From Desmonostoc muscorum FACHB-395 (lineage in GTDB: Bacteria > Cyanobacteriota > Cyanobacteriia > Cyanobacteriales > Nostocaceae): a stretch of DNA of 56,364 bases. The notes below the pieces were generated by a model, which was given only the letters and a program-made list of their open reading frames with translations, was not told the origin of the DNA and did no database searches. Position numbers and translations under genes: made by a program. Location of the stretch: positions 1 to 56,364 of the forward strand of contig NZ_JACJSF010000050.1 of the NCBI RefSeq assembly GCF_014698035.1, written 5' to 3'. Numbering within the stretch: the first letter of the stretch is position 1; the number at the start of each line of letters is the position of its first letter. Below are positions 9,078-15,219 of this stretch, piece by piece.

Positions 9078-9151
9078 CGGGCGAGGAGGGATTCGAACCC
9101 CCGACACCGTGGTCCGTAGCCACGTGCTCTAGTCCACTGAGCTACACGCCC
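9078..9151 (-). tRNA. tRNA-Arg (anticodon ACG)
   Basis: The reverse strand folds as a 74-nt tRNA without encoded CCA: acceptor GGGCGTG, D-arm GCTC/GAGC, anticodon stem CGTGG/CCACG with loop CTACGGA (anticodon ACG, read as inosine-CG), T-arm GGGGG/CCCTC with loop TTCGAAT, discriminator G. The acceptor stem has an apparent T6-T67 mismatch (3' strand CTCGCCC). Otherwise canonical. Confidence 0.95.
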
Positions 9152-9184
9152 TCACCGACAATCTATATTAACACGTTCAACTAA

Positions 9185-9715
9185 ATGACGCAAGATAATT
9201 TTCTATCTAATTTTGCCAGCTTAACCCATCTAGATCAACACGGACAGGCACAGATGGTAGATGTGTCTGATAAAGCACCCACCATCCGCCAAGCAGTAGC
9301 TGCTGCCAATGTGCGAATGCTGCCAACAACCTTCGCTGCTATTCAAGCCGGAAATGTCCCAAAAGGTGATGTGTTAGCAACTGCAAGATTGGCTGGGATT
9401 ATGGCAGCCAAGCAAACAGCCGCTTTAATTCCTCTATGTCATCCGTTGCCTTTGCAAAAAATAGCGGTCGAAATTATACCCGACCCGCAACTACCTGGTT
9501 ATCAAATTCAAGCCACAGTCAAAACAAAAGCTGAAACTGGTGTAGAGATGGAAGCCTTAACTGCTGTTTCTGTGGCTGCGCTGACTTTATACGATATGGC
9601 AAAAGCCTTAGAGAAGTCGATTCAAATTGAATCGATTCGTTTAATAAGTAAGAGTGGCGGGAAATCAGGAGATTATTCCCCGCCAGAGCAAGAACCTAGA
9701 TTATCTCACCTATAG
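9185..9715 (+). CDS. moaC: cyclic pyranopterin monophosphate synthase MoaC
   Basis: 176 residues, the usual MoaC length. MVDVSDK, AAKQTAALIPLCHPLPL (substrate pocket), TGVEMEALTAVSVAALTLYDMAKA (hexamer interface and catalytic Asp/Lys) and KSGGKSGDY are diagnostic. With MoaA it converts GTP-derived cyclic dehydro-GTP to cPMP, the first committed step of molybdenum cofactor synthesis. No other moa gene is nearby. Its last 20 bp overlap the end of the convergent DUF2795 gene. Confidence 0.95.
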   Translation: MTQDNFLSNFASLTHLDQHGQAQMVDVSDKAPTIRQAVAAANVRMLPTTFAAIQAGNVPKGDVLATARLAGIMAAKQTAALIPLCHPLPLQKIAVEIIPDPQLPGYQIQATVKTKAETGVEMEALTAVSVAALTLYDMAKALEKSIQIESIRLISKSGGKSGDYSPPEQEPRLSHL

Positions 9716-9893
9716 TTTTGTTGAGATCGGCTGGGCTATCAAACTCTTCATCATCTGGCAGTTTCTCTAACAGAGAAATAATCTCCTTATCTGCCCCTTG
9801 CTTTTTAGCGTGCTTAATCAAGTCTTTCTTTCCAGCAGGGTAGTCAACACCTTTTAAGTGTTTTTGCATTTCAACTGGGTTTGCCTTAGCCAT
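9696..9893 (-). CDS. DUF2795 domain protein
   Basis: 65 residues; NPVEMQKHLKGVDYPAGKKDLIKHAKKQGA matches the DUF2795 helical domain, a small family of unknown function often found in stress-related contexts. CDS ends inside the 3' end of moaC (20-bp tail-to-tail overlap). A purine-rich GGTGG ribosome-binding site precedes the ATG (CCACCTC on the plus strand at about 9901). Confidence 0.85.
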   Translation of the reverse strand: MAKANPVEMQKHLKGVDYPAGKKDLIKHAKKQGADKEIISLLEKLPDDEEFDSPADLNKTIGEII

Positions 9894-10017
9894 TTTTATC
9901 CACCTCTAAAGGTTCTTTCCATATTCACAAGTGGATATATTTGCTCCCTCTATCAAACAGATGAATCATTTTTAACTGAGATAACTTAAAAGGTCATCCA
10001 CTAGGTTGATGAATTAT

Positions 10018-10080
10018 CTATAGGGCATGGGGCATTGGGCAGGGGGCAGGGGACAAGGAGAATTGGGGATAAGGGGAAAG
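10018..10080. repeat. GGGGCAT/GGGCAGG short tandem repeat
   Basis: G-rich heptamer-like run (GGGCATGGGGCATTGGGCAG and onwards) typical of Nostoc intergenic DNA. The gap 9894-10425 holds no gene, only this repeat and the element at 10110-10300. Confidence 0.75.
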
Positions 10081-10109
10081 ACTTGTTTCAAGTTCTCACC
10101 TCTTGTCCC

Positions 10110-10300
10110 GAATGGCACGCTTGTTAATCGCAAAGCCCTGATATAACTTGCTTTTTGAGTGTAGGGAGTGTGGGGAGTGGGGGAAGTGTGGGGAGAAAGA
10201 GAAGAAATTGAATAACTGCATATCAACAAATGCTGCATTGCCTCCCACACCTCCCACACCATGCCAGCAAGGAGGTTTCAGCTTTTCAAGCGTGCCATTC
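10110..10300. mobile_element. MITE-like element, 'GAATGGCACGCTTG' family copy 1
   Basis: 191 bp bounded by perfect 14-bp terminal inverted repeats GAATGGCACGCTTG and CAAGCGTGCCATTC. The flanks are CCTCTTGTCCC (10099-10109) and CCCCTTGTCCC (10301-10311), an 11-bp direct repeat with one mismatch. The interior has a G-rich arm (GTGTGGGGAGTGGGGGAAG) and a complementary C-rich arm, so the element could fold as a long hairpin. It encodes no transposase. The second copy, in opposite orientation, is at 26250-26403. Confidence 0.8.
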
Positions 10301-10425
10301 CCCCTTGTCCCCTTGTGCCCTGCTCCCCTGCCCCCTGCTTCTTCCGGTTGTAAGGGTCTAATAGCAACCACTGCCACAAAAACCTTAGAATAAATAGGGT
10401 GTATTTAAATCTGTAACAAATATTT

Positions 10426-10683
10426 ATGCCTCCTCGTTGGCCTCGCAAACCCGATCGCAAAGACGCTGATTATCGTAAGATCGATGACCGGATGAATTTT
10501 GCCACCCATGTAGCGATCGCTGCTACGATTAACTCTGGCTTGTGGTTTTTCCACATTTTGAAAGGCACTACCTGGGAGTGGCTGCCGTGGGTGACTTTAA
10601 GTTGGACAGGAATAGTGTTAGCGCATCTGATTTATATTAGTGCGATCGCTAACTACACCGAAACTCCACCCAAATCCACCTGA
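10426..10683 (+). CDS. 2TM domain protein
   Basis: 85 residues. A basic, proline-rich N-terminus (MPPRWPRKPDRKD) and a DDRMNFATHVAIAATINSGL segment lead into two hydrophobic helices (about 30-45 and 52-73) with W-rich spacing, matching the 2TM domain of small membrane proteins common in cyanobacteria. Function unknown. Confidence 0.8.
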   Translation: MPPRWPRKPDRKDADYRKIDDRMNFATHVAIAATINSGLWFFHILKGTTWEWLPWVTLSWTGIVLAHLIYISAIANYTETPPKST

Positions 10684-10802
10684 AGACGGACTACTAATGC
10701 TAGGGCGATTGTAACCTGTGGTAGTGGAATCAGCCTTTTAATTGAGTGATAATGTAAAAAAGCCTGAGATTTCGCACTTTTTCTTAATGTAGGGTTATTT
10801 TT

Positions 10803-11111
10803 ATGGCTAAGACTAACACCACGGAATTACTAGAAGCCCTAGCAGCTGAAATTGGCGAAAATGTCTACATAGACATTGCCAAATGGCATCTTTATCTATC
10901 GAATGCCAAACTGCATACCCTTGTTGCCGAACGACTCTATCCTTTAATTACTTCCAACAGTGTAAATGAAGACCAAGTTTTAAAAGTCTTGGAATCCATT
11001 TCAGTAAAAATTGGCGGCGGTAGAAGTGAAATTCCTTTAATCGATTTACTGCCACTGCAATGCCAGGTTACTTTAGTTGATATTTTGGAAAAATATCAAC
11101 GCGAGTTCTAA
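10803..11111 (+). CDS. DUF3181 family protein
   Basis: 102 residues, soluble, mostly helical. Sequence such as EALAAEIGENVYIDIAKWHLYL and the C-terminal LPLQCQVTLVDILEKYQREF match the cyanobacterial DUF3181 family. No function is known. ATG at 10803 follows a weak A/T-rich leader. Confidence 0.85.
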   Translation: MAKTNTTELLEALAAEIGENVYIDIAKWHLYLSNAKLHTLVAERLYPLITSNSVNEDQVLKVLESISVKIGGGRSEIPLIDLLPLQCQVTLVDILEKYQREF

Positions 11112-11161
11112 TCGCTAAAACCAAGATTATCTTAGCTTGACAATTTTATTGATCAGCATTT

Positions 11162-11190
11162 CCTAATTCGATTTTAGTTCCTGAATTAGG
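11162..11190 (+). terminator. hairpin after DUF3181 gene
   Basis: CCTAATTC, 13-nt loop, GAATTAGG, an 8-bp perfect stem 50 bp after the stop codon. No strong T-run follows, so termination is uncertain. Confidence 0.35.
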
Positions 11191-11391
11191 TATATGTTTG
11201 CTATGTCTATTTTATAAAAATTAACTCTACAGGTACACACAGATAAATCTCGTGTAATTTCTGTGTGGATTTGTAATAAAAATTTCCTTTAACAATTAAG
11301 GAATATCCGCGTTCAAAATCAGTTTAGATTTGAGCGAGTTTATATTGAGACTCGCTTTGAACTTTCATGCAAATTCATTGAGGCAATTTCT

Positions 11392-11607
11392 ATGCTTTTA
11401 CAAGTCAAAGATAGTGGCGAATTAGTCAAGATTCTTGAAATTCAGGAATTACTTGACCCGAATAATGATGTTGTTCACGCAAAAGACCAAGAAGGTCAAG
11501 AAGAACAGCAACCTGAAAGTTTTAAAAAAGAAAATCTCGTTTTTCCTTCAGGTGAAGTTTTACCACGCTGTTGGTTAGATGCCGACTATAGACACGACAA
11601 CGGTTAA
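11392..11607 (+). CDS. small acidic hypothetical protein
   Basis: 71 residues: MLLQVKDSGELVKILEIQELLDP opens a soluble, acidic protein with a Q/E-rich middle (KDQEGQEEQQPE) and an ending GEVLPRCWLDADYRHDNG. I recognise no named family, although the start and the WLDADYRH ending look conserved enough for a real cyanobacterial gene. A strong hairpin directly follows. The leader has an AGCGAGT/ACTCGCT inverted repeat at about 11333-11356. Confidence 0.65.
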   Translation: MLLQVKDSGELVKILEIQELLDPNNDVVHAKDQEGQEEQQPESFKKENLVFPSGEVLPRCWLDADYRHDNG

Positions 11608-11618
11608 TTATTAAAGAA

Positions 11619-11640
11619 GGGTAGCATAGCCATGCTACCC
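11619..11640. terminator. bidirectional hairpin between convergent genes
   Basis: GGGTAGCAT, loop AGCC, ATGCTACCC: a perfect 9-bp stem between two convergent stop codons (11607 and 11655). Confidence 0.65.
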
Positions 11641-11654
11641 TAATAAGTGCCAAA

Positions 11655-12125
11655 TTATGACGCAGCTTTTTCTTCTGCATTTACCGTTTCATTCTGCTGA
11701 AATTTCGGGAAAAATGTCTTAGCAATCCAGTAAGTCAAGATATGAGACAGTAATCCCATAGGGCCAGCAAACAAACACAGTGCAAGAGAGTGAATTGTCC
11801 AAATACCTGTTTTTTGCCCTTCCCAATAAATCCAGCGACCGACGAATAAATCCATCACTAGAAAATGAATCCAACCTGTTGCAGCAGCAGTTTCATCTGC
11901 AAAGAATCGTGCAATATCAGCTAATTGGGGATTCGATAAAGCTTGGGCATTTTCTGGCGTAATACTGCTGATAAACAAATACAAATACGCTCCAGCTAAC
12001 AGCACAAATGGCAAATATGATGACATTATCTGCCGTGTAACTTTCCAGTTTGGCAATAAAATCATTAACGCCCAAAAGGGCAAAACAAAAAGATTGGCAG
12101 CATTAAACAGTTGAGAGATCGTCAT
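11655..12125 (-). CDS. ABA4-like membrane protein (DUF4281)
   Basis: 156 residues with four hydrophobic helices. Motifs such as NLFVLPFWALMILLPNW, TAAATGWIHFLVMDLFVGRWIY and GPMGLLSHILTYW match the DUF4281/ABA4-like family, whose plant member ABA4 is needed for neoxanthin formation and whose cyanobacterial members are linked to carotenoid or photosynthetic membranes. The biochemical role here is not shown by sequence. Confidence 0.85.
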   Translation of the reverse strand: MTISQLFNAANLFVLPFWALMILLPNWKVTRQIMSSYLPFVLLAGAYLYLFISSITPENAQALSNPQLADIARFFADETAAATGWIHFLVMDLFVGRWIYWEGQKTGIWTIHSLALCLFAGPMGLLSHILTYWIAKTFFPKFQQNETVNAEEKAAS

Positions 12126-12211
12126 ATTTTTGCCAGGTGAAGAATTTTCAGTTATTATTTGTTTTGAATTAACTAATTATTATTAACTTGTATCTCTCAC
12201 GATATAGATCC

Positions 12212-12232
12212 CCGACTTCTTTAAGAAGTCGG
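12212..12232 (-). terminator. hairpin after CobW-like gene
   Basis: CCGACTTCTT/AAGAAGTCGG inverted repeat 15 bp beyond the minus-strand stop at 12247; a CCCGACTT-type hairpin also seen at 4807 and 37873. Confidence 0.5.
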
Positions 12233-12246
12233 ATATCTAACTATAC

Positions 12247-13287
12247 TTATAAAGCTACAAGTTGCGATTCGATTTCTGAAGACTTCAAATCACGTCCAAT
12301 AAAAACTAAGCGCGTTTGCCTAGCTTCTTCCGGTTTCCAGGGGCGATCGTAAAATTTATCAAATCGCGTTCCTACGCCTTGCATCACCAAACGCATAGAT
12401 TTATTTGGCACTGCAACAAAGCCTTTAATCCGGTAAATTTCTTGTTGTTGTGCTAATTTCTCTAACTGCTGTTGCAACTTTTCTGGATCAAAGGTACGGT
12501 CCAAAACTAAATTAGTTGAAGTAATTTCTTCGTCGTGATTGTGGTCTTCTTCGGTATCATGGTGACTGGGACGAGAATCTAAATTATCTTCAACTGCGGC
12601 TTGGAATCCTAATAATATAGATGCGTCTAGTTGAGAACGATCGCTCTCGACAATCTTCACCACTCTAGGCAACTCTTGCTTAATTAATTCCTCAACTCTC
12701 GCTTTTGTCTCGGCATCCACTAAGTCAATTTTATTTAACACCACTAAGTCTGCACAAGCAAGTTGGTCTTCAAACAGTTCTTGCAAGGGTGTTTCATGTT
12801 CTAGATTATCATCTGCTTGTCGTTGGGCTGCGATCGCATCTGGATCGCTAGCAAATGTCCCTGCTGCTACCGCCGCACAATCTACCACCGTAATTACCGC
12901 ATCCACAGTAGCAGCGTTGCGAATTTCTTGCCAGCGAAAAGCCTTCACCAATGGTTTTGGTAAAGCTAAACCAGAGGTTTCAATCAAAATACAGTCGATG
13001 CTATCTCGCCGCTTGATTAACTCTTGCATCGTCGGATAAAACTCTTCCTGCACGGTGCAACATAAGCAGCCGTTGGTTAATTCAAAGATATTAGTGTCGC
13101 CCTCACCATCTTCGGGGCAAATTTGACAGGATTTTAATAATTCGCCATCAATACCGAGTTCGCCAAATTCATTGACTAAAACGGCAATGCGACGACCTTG
13201 GTTGTTTTGTAGCAGGTGGCGAATTAGGCTGGTTTTTCCACTACCTAAGAAGCCTGTAATCACTGTGACAGGAATTTTCGTTGCCAT
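12247..13287 (-). CDS. CobW/COG0523 family metal-chaperone GTPase
   Basis: 346 residues. Walker A GFLGSGKTS (12-20), the family's metal-binding C74-L-C76-C77 (TNGCLCCTV), ESSG-type switch ETSGLALPKP, G4 motif NKID, a His/Asp-rich loop (SHHDTEEDHNHDEE) and the CobW C-terminal domain. COG0523 GTPases deliver metals such as zinc or cobalt to client enzymes. The class is often annotated CobW, but no cobalamin genes are nearby and no Zur site was identified, so the metal is undecided. Confidence 0.9.
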   Translation of the reverse strand: MATKIPVTVITGFLGSGKTSLIRHLLQNNQGRRIAVLVNEFGELGIDGELLKSCQICPEDGEGDTNIFELTNGCLCCTVQEEFYPTMQELIKRRDSIDCILIETSGLALPKPLVKAFRWQEIRNAATVDAVITVVDCAAVAAGTFASDPDAIAAQRQADDNLEHETPLQELFEDQLACADLVVLNKIDLVDAETKARVEELIKQELPRVVKIVESDRSQLDASILLGFQAAVEDNLDSRPSHHDTEEDHNHDEEITSTNLVLDRTFDPEKLQQQLEKLAQQQEIYRIKGFVAVPNKSMRLVMQGVGTRFDKFYDRPWKPEEARQTRLVFIGRDLKSSEIESQLVAL

Positions 13288-13394
13288 ATTTTTGCCTGAT
13301 TTACTCAGTATGAGAAGTTTTACGGGTTACAAACTTAAATACTGAGATTAAGCTTGGTTTGAAGATTGACTTAGTTATTTTAAGCTGAAAGTCT

Positions 13395-14630
13395 ATGGTT
13401 AGCCGGAAAATATTGCCGTTTTTATTGAGTTTAGGTTTGGTTTTGATTCCTCAAATCAGTGTGGCGCAAACGGTAGAGGAGTTGGAACAAAAAGCGACAT
13501 CTGCCGAAGAAGTGAAAAATTATCAAGAAGCTGCTAATATTTGGCGGAGTTTGATTGAACGGGATTCCAAAAACAGCTATGCCTACATCAAGCTAGCAGA
13601 CATTCTATCTTCCCAAGGAAAGATTGCAGAGACGATTGCTGCTTATCGTCAAGGGTTGCAATTAACTCCTGATGCGGCGATTTACCTCAAATTAGGTAAT
13701 TTTCTGGTTGAAAAGGGACGAACCGCAGAAGCGATCGCTGCTTTCCGTCAAGCTGTCAAACTCGATGCTAAAAGTGATACAGCTTTCATCATTTTAGCGA
13801 TGAATTTGATAGCAATGGGCAATCCAGAGGAAGCAGTAGTGGCTTATCGTCAAGCCATTAAAATCGAGCCTGATGACGATAATTACAACAATTTAGCCGA
13901 TACCCTCTTCAAAATAGGCAAACGAGAAGAAGCGATCGCCGCTTACCGAGAAGCCCTAAAAATTAACCCAAAGAGCTATCAAGCATACAGTAGCCTGGGT
14001 GATATTCTCGAATATTCCGAAGCAGTCGCAATCTATCGTCAAGCGAGTAAAAATGACCCAAAAAATGAGGTTTATTACGAAAGGTTAGCTGAACTCTCAC
14101 TAAAGCGCGGTTTTGTAAACGAAGCGATCGCAGCCTACCGCCAATTAATTAAAATCGAGCCTGAAGCTTCAAGGTATGTAGAATTGGGTGATGTGCTGAT
14201 GACACAAGAAAAACACCAAGAAGCGATCGCTATTTACCGCCAAGCCGTTGCCGCAAAACCCACTGATTATTATTACAGCAAATTAAATGAAGCACTAGCT
14301 CAACACGGAAACCTAGATGAAGCCTTGGCAAACTGCCAGAAGGTGGTAAAAATTGGTGAAGGCAGTTATGACACCTGCTCAAATATTAGCTTGCCACTTT
14401 ACAAGCAAAAAGGCTTTCCTGCTGTCATGGAATTTTATCAGCCTTTGGCGAATCTAATACCACGTCGCCAAATGGCAGAACTTTACATCAAACTTGGCAG
14501 AGAGATTTCTTATGGTGAATCTGGTGATGGCTCAAAACAAGAGGCGGCAGCAGTTTTCCGAGAAGTGCTGCAAATAGATCCAGAAAACACTGATGCTCAA
14601 GATGCTCTCAAGAACTTAATTGCTTCTTAA
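13395..14630 (+). CDS. exported TPR repeat protein
   Basis: 411 residues. A signal peptide (residues 1-24, cut near VAQT) is followed by about nine to ten tetratricopeptide repeats, many with the regular pattern EAIAAYRQALKIxPxxxxxYxxLGD. Several repeats carry HIP1 sequences (GAAGCGATCGC) encoding EAIA, so repeat DNA is homogenised at nucleotide level. Likely a periplasmic scaffold; partner unknown. Confidence 0.85.
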   Translation: MVSRKILPFLLSLGLVLIPQISVAQTVEELEQKATSAEEVKNYQEAANIWRSLIERDSKNSYAYIKLADILSSQGKIAETIAAYRQGLQLTPDAAIYLKLGNFLVEKGRTAEAIAAFRQAVKLDAKSDTAFIILAMNLIAMGNPEEAVVAYRQAIKIEPDDDNYNNLADTLFKIGKREEAIAAYREALKINPKSYQAYSSLGDILEYSEAVAIYRQASKNDPKNEVYYERLAELSLKRGFVNEAIAAYRQLIKIEPEASRYVELGDVLMTQEKHQEAIAIYRQAVAAKPTDYYYSKLNEALAQHGNLDEALANCQKVVKIGEGSYDTCSNISLPLYKQKGFPAVMEFYQPLANLIPRRQMAELYIKLGREISYGESGDGSKQEAAAVFREVLQIDPENTDAQDALKNLIAS

Positions 14631-14704
14631 AGGATTCTCGTAACTCCCCAGGTAGGATGCTCAGGATTATTCCAAGCAAGGAAGAGTAATGGTAATGTTC
14701 AGGT

Positions 14705-14936
14705 ATGAGTCCAGAAGAAAAAGATCAAAAAATTGAGAGGCTTGAACTGGAAAATCAGGATCTGCGTCAAAAAATAGCAGAGCTAGTAGTCTGCCAACCC
14801 AAAAATGCTGCGTGATGGCTGGGTAAAGGGGAAGGGGTAAGGGGTAAGGGATTTGAAACCTTTCCCCTTTACCCTTTACCCCGCCAAGTTCACTTGGCGA
14901 ACTACTAGAGAGGCGTTTGGGGTTAGATAGCCGTAG
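14705..14936 (+). pseudogene. IS66-type transposase N-terminal remnant, interrupted
   Basis: ATG at 14705 opens MSPEEKDQKIERLELENQDL, the coiled-coil start typical of IS66-family transposases. After AELV the frame enters non-coding repeat DNA (about 14790-14898) and the transposase-like frame returns as ELLERRLGLDSR at 14899-14934. Everything downstream of this is missing. A further stretch (about 14938-15043) reads TQTETWYRVAPKRKDIEVLD ... and stops, and may be another gene fragment. Confidence 0.55.
14789..14908. mobile_element. small inverted-repeat insertion within transposase remnant
   Basis: The insert carries CTAGTAGTCTGCCAA at the left and the near-complement TTGGCGAACTACTAG at the right. 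Inside are complementary GGGGTAAGGGG-type and CCCTTTACCCC arms and a CGCCAAG-TTCA-CTTGGCG hairpin at the right end. AGAG occurs on both sides and could be a 4-bp duplication, though the exact borders are ambiguous. Confidence 0.45.
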
Positions 14937-15219
14937 TTTCAACCCAAACAGAAACATGGTATCGAGTTGCGCCTAAACGCAAAGACATTGAAGTATTGGA
15001 TGATATCAAGCTAAGGATCATCGTCTCTCCCAAAATTGAATAATTTAATTTTTGAAACTCCCAAAGACAGCGGCATCTGAAAGGAAAAATTATGGTGTAA
15101 AGAAATGCTGGTGTTGTGAATATGTTATGATTTCGAGCAAAAAGTCTCTGTTCACAACATTTAGAAGATGGGAACTCTAGCTAATAAGTTTAATTACAGT
15201 ATCCCACCCAGCACTGCCA

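Noticed and set aside
10014..10460. Several open frames rich in P, S and G
   Set aside because: They are translations of G/C-rich repeat arms of the 10110-10300 element, not genes.
14667..14957. Minus-strand open frame of 96 codons
   Set aside because: It crosses the inverted-repeat insertion and antisense of the transposase remnant; low-complexity composition.
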